Assembly (NCBI RefSeq): GCF_951793255.1 | Contig: NZ_OX636706.1 | Coordinates: 2,102,001 to 2,166,000, forward strand | Source: Desulfovibrio piger | GTDB lineage: Bacteria; Desulfobacterota; Desulfovibrionia; Desulfovibrionales; Desulfovibrionaceae | Reading direction: 5' to 3' | DNA: 64,000 nucleotides | Shown: one piece after another, positions 26,425-35,813 of the stretch | Layout of the letters: each line of letters opens with the position of its first letter | How positions within the stretch are numbered: position 1 is the first letter of the stretch | Notes under the pieces: model-generated | Told to the model about the DNA's origin: nothing | The model's database searches: none | What the model saw: the letters and a program-made list of their open reading frames with translations, nothing else | Program-made: the position numbers and the translations under genes

Positions 26425-29400
26425 TCAGGCGTTGCGGCTGAGCCCGTACTTGCGGATCTTGGCGTACAGGGCGGAGCGGCTGATCTTGAGGATGGTGAGC
26501 GCGCCGCCCTTGCCGTCGATGCGCCAGGCCGTATGCTCCAGGACAGCCGCGATATGGGCTTTTTCCATCTCTTCCAGAGAGGAGAGCCGCGCCGGTATGG
26601 CGGGCGGTACGGCAGAAGGCGCTTCCTGCGGTACGGCCGGAGGATCGTCGTCCAGGATGTTCTCGTGGAAGAACAAGGTGCGGCCGCCGCTCAGGATCAC
26701 GGACTGTTCCACCACGTTGCGCAGTTCCCGGATATTGCCCGGCCAGGGCCATTGTTCCAGCAGCCGGCGGTTCTCGTCGGAAAAATCCTGCACGCAGGGG
26801 CGGGCATGACGGTTGGCGAAGTAATGCAGATAATAACGGGCCAGCGGCAGGATGTCCTGCCGTCGTTCCCGGAGGGGCGGGATCTTCAGGTAGATGACGG
26901 CGACCCGGTAATAGAGGTCCGCCCGGAACCTGCCCTGGCGCACGGCCTCCTTCATATGGCGGTTGGATGCCGCCACGAGGCGGAAATTGATGTTGATGGG
27001 ATGCGTCCCGCCCACCCGCAGGAACGACCGCTCCTGCAGGACCCGCAAAAGCTTGGCCTGGACCCGCGGGCTGGCTTCCGTCAGTTCGTCGAGGAAAAGC
27101 GTGCCGTTTTCCGCCAGCTCCACCAGACCGATCTTGCTGCTGATGGCGCCGGTGAACGAGCCTTTTTCATGGCCGAAGAATTCGCTCTCGAACAGGTCGT
27201 CCTGAAGGCTGGCCATGTTGATGGTGACAAGCCGCCCGCTGCGACCGCTTTTTTCGTGGATGCGGCGGGCCAGCATCTCCTTGCCTACTCCGGATTCCCC
27301 GTTGAGCAGGATGGAGGCATCCGTTCCGGCCACGGTATCTATGTCTTCAAGAAAACGCCGCATCTCCGGCGAAGCGCAGACCAGTTCCTGATGGCCTTCC
27401 GGCAGGGGGGCATTGCGCAGCACGCTCTGTTCCGTCTCCAGGACCGTGGTGCAGGACCAGGCCAGGATCCTGCCGATGTCCCGCAGAAGATCCTCACTGA
27501 GCATGGGGCGGATCTCTTCCCGGAACGACCCCATGTGACACAGGACATAGATGCCGTAGGGGCGGCAGTCCACGGGGATGCCCGCCAGGATGACACGGGC
27601 ACCGCTGCCGCCGCCCAGATTGTCCAGCAGGAGCGGGGAGCCTTCGGCCACGATGCCTGCGATCTCGTCCAGGGTGGAGGGGATGGAGAGCTCCGGCCCG
27701 ACGGCGGAGCTGTCCTGGCTTGCCAGCTGGCGCAGAGGTGCCGAAGGATGGGATTGCAAGAAGAGGCAGCTGTGCTCCGCTCCCAGGATCTGGGCGGATT
27801 CCGTCAGGAGGATGGGCAGGAAGGATTCGAACGAGGTCCGCAGCCGCTGCGGGGCAAAATGCTCACGATAGGCCGCCAGCAGGGAACGCTCGGAGACGGC
27901 CTGGTCCTGGCCTTCCCGCAGGTAGCGGGGAATGAGCGGGAGCAGGGATTCCGGCCAGAAGTGATGCTTCAGGTAAGGGTAGACCGCCCAGGCTTCATGG
28001 AGCAGCAGGCGGGCCTTGCCTTCATCTTCCGGCAGCAGCAGCTGGGCCAGCAGCAGGCGGCTCTTGCCTGCTTCCAGCGCGTCATGCAGGGCGTCCAGCA
28101 GGGTGATGCTGTGGCGGCAGGCCTCGATGGCCTGGGCCGTCTGTCCCGCCGCGGCCAGCTGCTTGCCGTGCAGGCGCAGGGCCACGCCCCGCAGCAGTCG
28201 GTTGGGACCGTTGAGGCAGCGTTGCAGCTCCTGGGGAAAATCATAGCAGGGCAGGGGAGGAAAGCCCCGGTCATGGAGGGCCTCGAGCAGTTCGAGCACC
28301 ATGCCGTTCAGATAGGTGGGACGCTGGAAACCGCGCTGGGCCGCCTTGTGCAAGACGTTCTGCAACACATGGTAGGCAGCGTCGGCGTGGCCTTCCCGCA
28401 TGTGGTAGCAGGCCAGATGGTGCACCGTGGTGACCATGCTCGTGATGTCCGTCTGCTCCGTGATGTCGGAAAGAGCGATATCCAGCTGCTCCAGGGCCTT
28501 GTCGCTTTTTCCTGTCCGCAGGTACAGGGAGGCCAGCTGGCTGCGGAGGCTGCGGGTCAGGGACATGTCGTTACGGATGGACGACTGGCGCAGGCGGGAG
28601 AGCAGCAGGCTGGCCGCCAGATCGAAGTCGCCGCGGTTGGCCGCGGCAAAACTCCAGTGGCGGACATAGAAAAGTTCGAACAGGTGGCGTTCCTGGGCAC
28701 GCAGCTTGCGGCTGACGCGGGTAAAGATGCTCATGGCCTGATCGTAATCCCCTTCCAGGAAGGCAAGGATGCCCAGGTAGGGGGCCGCGGTCTCGAACAG
28801 GTCGGGCTTGCGCAGGGATTCCAGCTGGCGGCGGCCGCGCAGCATGATGGCATGCAGGCGCGGATCGTTGTGCCGCGGGGTGTTGCAGACATTGAGCGTC
28901 CCGATCAGCAGGTCGAAGAGCGCCATCTCTTCCCTGTCGGCGATGCGGAAGGCCTGTGCCCTGGCCCGGAAGCAGAGGGCGGGAAGTTTCGGGATGAAGT
29001 TGCCCGAACAGGTGATGGTCATATGGAGTTCCCGGCAGAGCCGGAGATAGGGGCGCACGGCATCAGCGGAAGACAGGGGCAGGCGGAGCAGACGTTCCGA
29101 CAGGCAGAGCAGCAGCCCCTTGATGACCCCGGGCCGCAGGCTGTCGATGCGGCGCAGGCAGAGGGCCAGCAGGGCCTCCAGCGCTTCGAGCTCGCGTTCC
29201 TGCCCCAGCAGGGCAAGGATCGGGGGCAGGCCATCCGGCTCCGGCAACCGGCGGAATATCGTCCCGGCGGCAGGGTATGCGTCCAGCAGGTCTTTCAGGG
29301 GAACGAAGTCCGGCTGCGGAGACGCAGCAGGACAGAAAGCCGTTGCTGCCGTTTCCGGGGGCAGGCCCCCCAGCTGTATCAGCAGATCGGGCTGCCAGCA

Positions 29401-29466
29401 TTCCCCCAGCAGGGCATGCAGGAAATTCCCGCAGTCGTGATGTCGGTACCAGTCGTTTCTGTACAT
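26425..29466 (-). CDS. Large sigma-54-dependent activator: TPR-like repeats, GAF-like, AAA+, Fis HTH
   Basis: Such activators hydrolyse ATP to open sigma-54 promoters. I start at ATG 29466 (MYRNDWYRHHDCGNF), preceded by GGAGGGG; an earlier in-frame start at 29517 is possible. The 1013-aa protein has a helical repeat region resembling TPRs (about 180-540), a GAF-like sensor (about 560-690), an AAA+ domain with Walker A GESGVGKE near 722, loop GSFTGA (for GAFTGA), Walker B GTLFLDELTEAS and [12 protein letters not shown], and a C-terminal HTH (ILKISRSALYAKIRKYGL). It is divergent from a sigma-54 promoter 139 bases away, its obvious target. The long TPR part suggests a ligand or protein input unlike two-component activators. 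Confidence 0.9.
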   Translation of the reverse strand: MYRNDWYRHHDCGNFLHALLGECWQPDLLIQLGGLPPETAATAFCPAASPQPDFVPLKDLLDAYPAAGTIFRRLPEPDGLPPILALLGQERELEALEALLALCLRRIDSLRPGVIKGLLLCLSERLLRLPLSSADAVRPYLRLCRELHMTITCSGNFIPKLPALCFRARAQAFRIADREEMALFDLLIGTLNVCNTPRHNDPRLHAIMLRGRRQLESLRKPDLFETAAPYLGILAFLEGDYDQAMSIFTRVSRKLRAQERHLFELFYVRHWSFAAANRGDFDLAASLLLSRLRQSSIRNDMSLTRSLRSQLASLYLRTGKSDKALEQLDIALSDITEQTDITSMVTTVHHLACYHMREGHADAAYHVLQNVLHKAAQRGFQRPTYLNGMVLELLEALHDRGFPPLPCYDFPQELQRCLNGPNRLLRGVALRLHGKQLAAAGQTAQAIEACRHSITLLDALHDALEAGKSRLLLAQLLLPEDEGKARLLLHEAWAVYPYLKHHFWPESLLPLIPRYLREGQDQAVSERSLLAAYREHFAPQRLRTSFESFLPILLTESAQILGAEHSCLFLQSHPSAPLRQLASQDSSAVGPELSIPSTLDEIAGIVAEGSPLLLDNLGGGSGARVILAGIPVDCRPYGIYVLCHMGSFREEIRPMLSEDLLRDIGRILAWSCTTVLETEQSVLRNAPLPEGHQELVCASPEMRRFLEDIDTVAGTDASILLNGESGVGKEMLARRIHEKSGRSGRLVTINMASLQDDLFESEFFGHEKGSFTGAISSKIGLVELAENGTLFLDELTEASPRVQAKLLRVLQERSFLRVGGTHPININFRLVAASNRHMKEAVRQGRFRADLYYRVAVIYLKIPPLRERRQDILPLARYYLHYFANRHARPCVQDFSDENRRLLEQWPWPGNIRELRNVVEQSVILSGGRTLFFHENILDDDPPAVPQEAPSAVPPAIPARLSSLEEMEKAHIAAVLEHTAWRIDGKGGALTILKISRSALYAKIRKYGLSRNA

Positions 29467-29518
29467 AGCTCGGGCCCCTCCACCACGCAGGCTACCTGTC
29501 CTTTTTTCGGAATACAAG

Positions 29519-29532
29519 ATACAAAAATGTAT
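29519..29532. promoter_or_regulatory. Candidate upstream activator site
   Basis: Inverted repeat ATACA-AAAA-TGTAT, 73 bases before the -24 box at 29605, in an AT-rich stretch unlike the surroundings. It is a plausible binding site for the divergent activator; short, so only tentative. Confidence 0.4.
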
Positions 29533-29604
29533 TTTTTAAGCACAAAAAATCACAAGTTAAGATCTATTGTAAAAAATATTCAGTAAAAACAATAAAATAT
29601 ATTT

Positions 29605-29620
29605 TGGTACGCTCCTTGCT
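29605..29620 (+). promoter_or_regulatory. Sigma-54 (-24/-12) promoter
   Basis: TGGTACG-CTCC-TTGCT, with the invariant GG and GC separated by exactly ten bases. It lies 60 bases before the first ATG of the flavoprotein operon. Confidence 0.85.
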
Positions 29621-29679
29621 AATAAAAGGGAAAATTCAGGGGCAGCCCCGTGCTGCACATCCCATGCAAAGGAGCGGTT

Positions 29680-31319
29680 ATGATTCAAAGTATCGATCCC
29701 GCAGCCTGTACCGGTTGCGGCAGCTGCACGAAAACCTGCCCGCTTGACGTATTTCGCCTTGAGACAGCACAGGAGCAGATATCCCCGTGCATGGCGGCCT
29801 GTCCTGCGGGTGTGGATATTCGCGGCAACCATTATCTGATCCAGCAGGGCAACCTGGACGAAGCCGCGCGCAATTATCTGGCTGTCCAGCCGTTCCCGGC
29901 CATCACCGGCCGTGTCTGCTTCCATCCCTGTGAATCCGCATGCGCCCGTGCCCGTGTGGACAGCGCTGTCAATATCAATGCCGTGGAGCATGTGCTCGGC
30001 GACTGGGCCGCGCAGATGCCGCTGGAAAAGCCCGTGCGCCGTCACATCAGCAAGGTGGCCGTGGTGGGTTCCGGTCCGGCCGGTCTTTCCTGCGCCTGGT
30101 TCCTGCCCTCATGGGTTATCCTGTCACGGTCTTCGAAGCCCGTCCGTTCCCCGGCGGCATGCTGCGTTACGGCATCCCCGCCTACCGTCTGCCCGATGAC
30201 GTGGTGGCCACCCAGGTCCGCCGTCTTGAAGAGATCGGCGTGCGTTTCTGCTGCAATACTCGTGTGGGCAAGGGCGCGGACGTCAGCCTGGCCGAACTGA
30301 AGCGCCGCGGCTACAAGGCCATCATGCTGGCCCCCGGTACCTCCGCCAGCCGCCGTCTGGAACTGGAAGGCAGCGATCTGCCCGGCGTGCACTGGGGGCT
30401 GGATTTCCTGAGCGCCTGCCGCAGCGATGAAAAGCCTGTCATCAGCAGTGACGTGGTGGTCGTGGGCGGCGGTGACGTGGCCGTGGACGCGGCCATCACG
30501 GCCCGTCGTCTCGGTGCCGCCCGAGTCCACATGGCCTGCCTGGAAAGCCGGGAAGAGATGCCCGCCTATCCCCACAACCAGAAGGATGCCGAAGACGAAG
30601 GGATCGAGTTCCATTGCGGCTTCGGGCCGGCCCGCCTGCTGCAGGAAGATGGCCGTCTGGTGGGCCTGGAACTGCATGCCTGCACCAGCCTCAAGGACGA
30701 GGAAGGCCGCTTCGCCCCCCGTTTCGACACTTCGTCCACCCTGCGCCTGGCCGCGTCGCACGTTATCTTCGCCATCGGCCAGGTCTCGGAACTGGACGGT
30801 TTCGCCGGTGATGTGAACGTGGAACGCGGCCGCATCGTGGTGGAGGACATCACCCTGGCCACCAGCCAGTGGGGCGTGTTCGCCGCCGGTGACGCGGCCA
30901 CGGGCCCGGCCTCTGTGGTGGCGGCCATCGCCGGTGGCCGTGAGTGCGCCATCTCCATCGACCGCATGCTCAAAGGGGCCGACATCCAGGGCGAGCGCGG
31001 CCGCAAACGTCCCCAGGTTCCCGAGGACCGCCTGCCCGGCCAGGGCATCGGCCAGGAGCCCCGCCATGAGCGCGGCCGTGTGCCCGCCGATCCGCAGGAT
31101 CCCATGGCGGAGAACGTGCGCCCCCTCGATATGGAAGCCTGCTTTGCCGAAGCCCTGCGCTGCATGACCTGCGGCAGCCGTTCGCGTATCGCCTACAATG
31201 ACGACTGTATGACCTGTTTCACCTGTGAGCTGCGTTGTCCTTCCGGGGCCATCTTCGTGCATCCGTTCAAGGAACGGTTTGCCCGGACCCTTGATCAGGT
31301 TGACGTCGTAAAGAGCTAA
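29680..31319 (+). pseudogene. Ferredoxin-GltD-like FAD/NAD(P)H oxidoreductase, frameshifted at about 30106
   Basis: This would be an about 546-aa oxidoreductase moving electrons between NAD(P)H and a partner through FAD and Fe-S centres. ATG 29680 has AAGGAGCG before it. Order: a [4Fe-4S] ferredoxin motif CTGCGSCTKTCP, the GltD-type Cys region (CMAACPAGVDIRGNHY, CFHPCESACARA), FAD site VAVVGSGPAGLSCAWFL, NADPH site VVVVGGGDVAVDAA, and a C-terminal Cys set (CMTCG, CMTCFTCELRCPSGAI). One base, probably G, is missing in CTG(G)CCCTC at 30103-30110, shifting the frame; codons on both sides are otherwise clean. It could be a real null allele or a base-call error. Confidence 0.8.
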
Positions 31320-31334
31320 CTGCCGGAGGACATC

Positions 31335-33053
31335 ATGAAAGAACCCAGAGGATACGAATACACGACGGACCTGCTCGTGGTCGGGTGTGGTTTCAGTGGC
31401 ATGTGGGCGGCCATGCGCGCCAAGGATTTTCTTGACGACGTGCTGGTGGTGGACAAGGGCCCCCGTGACTGGGGCGGCCTTGGCGGCCTTTCGGGCGGCG
31501 ACATGATCGTCAAGCAGCCCGACATGAACCTTGATGACCTGCTGGACGATCTGGTCTATTACTACGATGGCCTGGCCGACCAGAAGCTGCTGGGGCAGAT
31601 CCTGACCCAGTCCTATGACCGCTTCATGGATTTTGAGAACTGGGGCCACAAGTTCGTCCGCAACGACAAGGGCGAGCTGTGCTTCATCCCCCAGCGTGCG
31701 CTGGATTACATGCGCTTCTATTACTACCATCCCTACGGCATGGGCGGCATCGACAAGGCCCGCCTGCTCAAGCGGGAGTGCGAAAAGCGCGGCGTGCGCC
31801 GTCTGGGCCGTGTGGTCATCACCGACGTCATCACCGACGGCGAGCGCGTCACCGGTGCCGTGGGCTTCCACGCCCAGAGCGGCAAGCCCGTCTACATCCG
31901 GGCCCGTGCCGTGCTGCTGGCCACCAATACCGGCGGCTGGAAGCCTTCCTACCATCAGAACACCCCTGCCAGCGAAGGCGTGAGCATCGCCTGGAACGCC
32001 GGCTGCGCCATGCGCAACTTCGAGTTCTGGAAGGTCTGGAACGTGCCGGTGGATTTTGCCTGGGAGGGACAGACCGGTCTGTTGCCCAAGGGGGCCCGCT
32101 TCCTCAACAACAAGGGCGAAGACTTCATGCTCAAGTATTCCCCCAAGTTCGGCGCCAAGGCCGACCCGCATTACAATACGCGCGGCATGATCTGCGAAGT
32201 GCGCGCCGGTAACGGCCCCATCCTTTTCGACTGCAGCAAGATGTCGGCCGAAGACGTGGAGACCATGCGCCCGCGTGCGGGATGGATGGGCCTTAACGAC
32301 AAGAAGCTGCGGGCCATGGGCATGGACTTTTTCGCCCAGAAGCTGGAGTGGATGCCGCAGGTGCGCCATACCTACGGCGGCATCGTGGCCGATCTGGACG
32401 GCGCCACGGCCATCAAGGGCCTGTACGCCGCCGGTCTGGCCCGCAACCCCGACCCCGGTGTCTACATGGGCGGCTGGGCCACCTGCATCACGGCCACCAC
32501 GGGTTATTCCGCCGGTGAGGCCGCGGCCCGTTTCGTGGAAGGCCATGACGCCGTCCCCTTCGACAAGGCCTATGCCGCTGACCGCCTGAACGGCATCCTG
32601 CGTTATCTGGGACGTGACGGCATCGCGCCCAAGGACGTCATCGCCGACATGCGCGAAGTCATGAGCGCGCCCGACGTGGCCCTGATGAAGACGGGGCGCG
32701 GCCTGAGCCGTGGCCTTGATCGTGTGGCCGAAGTGCGGGAAGAGTTCCTGCCCGAGCTGGGGGCCCGCGATGCCCACGAGCTGGCCAAGCTCTTTGAAGC
32801 GACCTCCACCGTGCTGCTGACGGATCTGTGCCTGACCGCGGCCCTGGCCCGCAAGGAATCCCGTGCCGGTCATTACCGCGAGGATTACCCCCAGCGTGAC
32901 AATACCAACTGGCTCAAGTGGATCGAACAGCGGCAGGTGGACGGACGGCATGAGCTGCACACCGTGCCCGTGCCCCTGGATGACTATCCCGTGAAGCCGT
33001 ACCGCTATTACATGGACAACTTCACCTGGCCCGAACCTCCGCGTGCGGACTAG
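31335..33053 (+). CDS. Fumarate-reductase-like FAD-dependent oxidoreductase
   Basis: The 572-aa soluble flavoprotein starts MKEPRGYEYTTDLLVVGCGFSGMWAAMRAKD (FAD Rossmann motif at about 15-28). It carries the succinate dehydrogenase/fumarate reductase/APS reductase type fold, with GGLGGLSGGDM, RHTYGGIVAD (capping-domain His-Thr) and a C-terminal GLYAAG...GGWATCITATTGYSAGEAAA. No signal peptide or haem motif is present, so it works in the cytoplasm. It begins 15 bases after the ferredoxin-GltD-like gene, which likely feeds it electrons. Likely chemistry is reduction of a C=C bond or the reverse, on whatever the downstream permease imports. Substrate unknown. Confidence 0.85.
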   Translation: MKEPRGYEYTTDLLVVGCGFSGMWAAMRAKDFLDDVLVVDKGPRDWGGLGGLSGGDMIVKQPDMNLDDLLDDLVYYYDGLADQKLLGQILTQSYDRFMDFENWGHKFVRNDKGELCFIPQRALDYMRFYYYHPYGMGGIDKARLLKRECEKRGVRRLGRVVITDVITDGERVTGAVGFHAQSGKPVYIRARAVLLATNTGGWKPSYHQNTPASEGVSIAWNAGCAMRNFEFWKVWNVPVDFAWEGQTGLLPKGARFLNNKGEDFMLKYSPKFGAKADPHYNTRGMICEVRAGNGPILFDCSKMSAEDVETMRPRAGWMGLNDKKLRAMGMDFFAQKLEWMPQVRHTYGGIVADLDGATAIKGLYAAGLARNPDPGVYMGGWATCITATTGYSAGEAAARFVEGHDAVPFDKAYAADRLNGILRYLGRDGIAPKDVIADMREVMSAPDVALMKTGRGLSRGLDRVAEVREEFLPELGARDAHELAKLFEATSTVLLTDLCLTAALARKESRAGHYREDYPQRDNTNWLKWIEQRQVDGRHELHTVPVPLDDYPVKPYRYYMDNFTWPEPPRAD

Positions 33054-33213
33054 GCCGACGGCCCGGTGACTGGCCGGTGCCATCCCTTGCGGCATGAGCC
33101 GTGAGCGGTTCCTTCTGTGAGCCGGGGGCGTCTTCTCCCTGCCTCCGGCTCATTCCGTCCGCAACTTCATCCCCGCGCAGGGCCCCGTGCCCGCGCGATT
33201 TACAGGAAACGAT

Positions 33214-34680
33214 ATGTCAGCAACGACCCCGGAGAAGAAAGCTCCCCTGTCTCTTGCCTATTATGTCCACAGCCTCGTCTGTCTGTGCATCATGTTCGGC
33301 TTCGGCCTGCTGGACCCTGTGGAACCCCTGACCCCGCTGGGGATGCGCCTGGTGGGCGTGTTCCTGGGGGTGCTGTACGGCTGGGTGTTCATCGAGATCG
33401 TCTGGCCCAGCCTGGCCGGTCTGCTGGCCATGATGCTGGTGGGCGGCATGAAGCCCGTGACCCTGCTGAACAACAGTTTCGGCCACCCCATCGTGCAGAT
33501 GATGTTCTTCATCTTCGTCTTCTGCGCCACCATCAACCACTACGGTCTGTCGCGCTTCATCTCCCTCTGGTTCATCACGCGCAAATTCGTGGCGGGCAGG
33601 CCGTGGCTGTTCAGCTTCACCTTCCTGGCTTCCATCTTCATCCTGGGGGCGCTGACCAGTGCCTCTCCGGCGGCGCTCATCGGCTGGAGCATCCTGTACG
33701 GCGTGTGCGAGGTCTGCGGCTACAAGAAGGGCGACAGCTATCCGACCATGATGGTCTTCGGCATCGTCTTCGCCGCCCAGATCGGCCAGTCCATGATCCC
33801 CTTCAAGCAGGTGGCCCTGACCGTGTTCAGTGCTTATGAGACCATGTCCGGCATGGGCATCGACTATGCCAAGTACATGCTCATCGCCTGCCTCATCTGC
33901 CTGCTGTGCGCCCTGTTCTTCATCGTGCTCGGCAAGTACATCTTCCGTCCCGACATGAGCAAGCTGCTCAATCTGGAAGCGGACAAGCTGGATACCGACG
34001 GCAGTCTGAACCTGACCGGCGTGCAGAAGACCGTGCTCCTTTTCCTCTTCCTGCTGGTGCTGCTGCTCCTGGCCCCCAACTTCCTGCCTGCGGACTTCTT
34101 CCTGACCCGCTTCCTCAAGGCCATCGGCAATACGGGTATCGTCATCCTGCTGGTGACCGTCATGGCGGCCATCAAGGTGGAAGGCAAGCCCCTGCTGAAT
34201 TTCAAGGTCATGGTGGACTCCGGCGTCACCTGGGGCATCGTGCTGCTGCTGGCCTTCGTGCAGCCCCTGACCATCGCCATGGCGGCCCCGGGCAGCGGCA
34301 TCACGGACTTTCTCATGCAGCTGCTGACGCCTTTCTTCGGCGAGAGCTCTTCCATCACGTTTGCCCTGTTCATCGGCTTCGCCGCCGTGGCCCTGACCCA
34401 GGTCATGAACAACGGCGCCGTGGGCGTGGTGCTCATGCCTGTCATCCACAGCTTCTGCCAGGCCTCCGGTATGGCGCCGGAGCTGCCGCTCATCATGGTG
34501 GTCATGGGCGTCCACTTCGCTTTCCTGACGCCTGCCGCCAGTGCCAGTGCGGCCCTGCTGCACGGCAACGAATGGTGCAATACCAAGGCCATCTGGAAGT
34601 CCTCGCCCCTCGCCATCCTGGGCGCTTACGCGGCCACGGCCATCGTGACCCTGCTGCTGGGCAGCCTGCTGTATTCCTAG
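33214..34680 (+). CDS. DASS/SLC13-family anion permease
   Basis: Members carry di- and tricarboxylates or sulfate-like anions with sodium or by exchange. ATG 33214 follows AGGAAA with good spacing. The 488-aa protein has about eleven hydrophobic helices, two related halves, and the motifs ALTSASPAALIGW and ALTQVMNNGAVGVVLMP, equivalent to the substrate-binding SNT-type loops, here modified. It is the third gene of the sigma-54 operon, 160 bases after the flavoprotein gene. Its modified motifs suggest an unusual anion. Confidence 0.85.
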   Translation: MSATTPEKKAPLSLAYYVHSLVCLCIMFGFGLLDPVEPLTPLGMRLVGVFLGVLYGWVFIEIVWPSLAGLLAMMLVGGMKPVTLLNNSFGHPIVQMMFFIFVFCATINHYGLSRFISLWFITRKFVAGRPWLFSFTFLASIFILGALTSASPAALIGWSILYGVCEVCGYKKGDSYPTMMVFGIVFAAQIGQSMIPFKQVALTVFSAYETMSGMGIDYAKYMLIACLICLLCALFFIVLGKYIFRPDMSKLLNLEADKLDTDGSLNLTGVQKTVLLFLFLLVLLLLAPNFLPADFFLTRFLKAIGNTGIVILLVTVMAAIKVEGKPLLNFKVMVDSGVTWGIVLLLAFVQPLTIAMAAPGSGITDFLMQLLTPFFGESSSITFALFIGFAAVALTQVMNNGAVGVVLMPVIHSFCQASGMAPELPLIMVVMGVHFAFLTPAASASAALLHGNEWCNTKAIWKSSPLAILGAYAATAIVTLLLGSLLYS

Positions 34681-34721
34681 GCATTCCCCCAGGCGGCACG
34701 ACCCGGATGCGTGCCTCCACC

Positions 34722-34748
34722 GGAGCGGCCCTGCTGGAGGGCCGCTCC
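34722..34748 (+). other. GC hairpin after the permease gene
   Basis: Perfect 11-bp stem GGAGCGGCCCT / AGGGCCGCTCC with loop GCTGG, no T tract. It may protect the 3' end of the operon mRNA. Confidence 0.55.
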
Positions 34749-34790
34749 CGCAAAGGGGACGATCGGCAGCCGGTCATCACCGTAATCCAG

Positions 34791-34843
34791 CCATCAAAAA
34801 AGCTCCGCCCGCGCACAAGACGCAGGCGGAGCTTTTTTGATGG
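34791..34843. terminator. Bidirectional terminator between the permease operon and the selenium cluster
   Basis: CCATCAAAAAAGCTCCGCC pairs with GGCGGAGCTTTTTTGATGG around a 15-base loop, giving A6/T6 on either side. It serves both convergent operons. Confidence 0.92.
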
Positions 34844-34913
34844 AGAAAACAGGGACACAGGGCAGGAGCAAGGTCTCGTTCCAGGTCTTGAAGGAACCTG
34901 CCGCAAAGCGGGC

Positions 34914-35813
34914 TCAGGCCCGGCCCAGGGCGAGGATCTCGTCCCTGCTGCGGGGCAGGACCTCGGGCAGGGCGGCGATGAGGCGGCTCACAGGTGTGGA
35001 CGGATCGGGCCGGCAATGGGCGGCCAGCAGGCGGGCCAGACGTGCGGCGGCCAGGGCGGCCGTGGCGGTGGGCAGACCGGCGCACAGCAGGCCGGTGACG
35101 AGGCCGGTCACGATGTCCCCGGTACCGCCGATGCACTCCATGGCCGGGACCGAGGGACTGTCCACCACGGCGTGGAGGCGGCCTTCGTGGATGATATGGT
35201 CGGCCTTGCCCTTGATGATCAGATTGGCCGGGCAGTTGCCGTGCTCCTGTGCCCGGGCCAGCAGCACGGGGATGTTCTGTTCCTCGGCCAGCAGGAAGCC
35301 GCGCGTATAGAAGGGGTGGGGCGCTTTTTCATCCGCCAGGAAGGCCAGTTCGCCCACGTCCGGGGTGAAAAGTTCGTAGGCATCGGCATAGCCGCTCATC
35401 TTGGCCACATACATGAAGCCCGCATCGGCCACCATCAGGGGCGCGTTCTCCAGTTCCCGGACAGCCAGCAGCAGGCGGTTGTGCCAGTCCACGTCGGGAA
35501 AAAGGTAATGGAAGGTCAGGCCGCGCGGGGCCAGGGCGGGCAGGGCTTTTTCCAGCCAGGCATAGAGCCGGCGGCTGCCGGAACCGGAGCCGGTATCCCC
35601 GGCCAGCAGCAGGGCAGGGGGCGTGCAGCCAAGGGCCGCGCAGGTCTGCAGGGCCGTGGCTGCCAGGGCCGCGGTGCCCCGTTCCACGGGCACGGTACGG
35701 CCGTCAGGCAGGTGCAGGCCCGCTTCCGAAAGGCTGGCGCTACGCGGGGCGGGGCCTTCCGGCACCAGCAGAGAAAAATCAGGGTCGGGGATGGTTCCGG
35801 CTATGATCCACAT
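34914..35813 (-). CDS. NAD(P)H-hydrate dehydratase-like ribokinase-fold protein
   Basis: The 299-aa protein resembles the C-terminal dehydratase domain of YjeF/NnrD, which repairs hydrated NAD(P)H with ADP or ATP. Visible: LLLAGDTGSGSGSRRLY, ELFTPDVGELAFLAD and the ribokinase-fold anion hole GGTGDIVTG near residue 240. No epimerase domain is attached. It is the last gene of the yedE operon and overlaps the DUF3343 gene by 13 bases, so a role in that pathway, rather than general metabolite repair, is possible. Confidence 0.75.
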   Translation of the reverse strand: MWIIAGTIPDPDFSLLVPEGPAPRSASLSEAGLHLPDGRTVPVERGTAALAATALQTCAALGCTPPALLLAGDTGSGSGSRRLYAWLEKALPALAPRGLTFHYLFPDVDWHNRLLLAVRELENAPLMVADAGFMYVAKMSGYADAYELFTPDVGELAFLADEKAPHPFYTRGFLLAEEQNIPVLLARAQEHGNCPANLIIKGKADHIIHEGRLHAVVDSPSVPAMECIGGTGDIVTGLVTGLLCAGLPTATAALAAARLARLLAAHCRPDPSTPVSRLIAALPEVLPRSRDEILALGRA

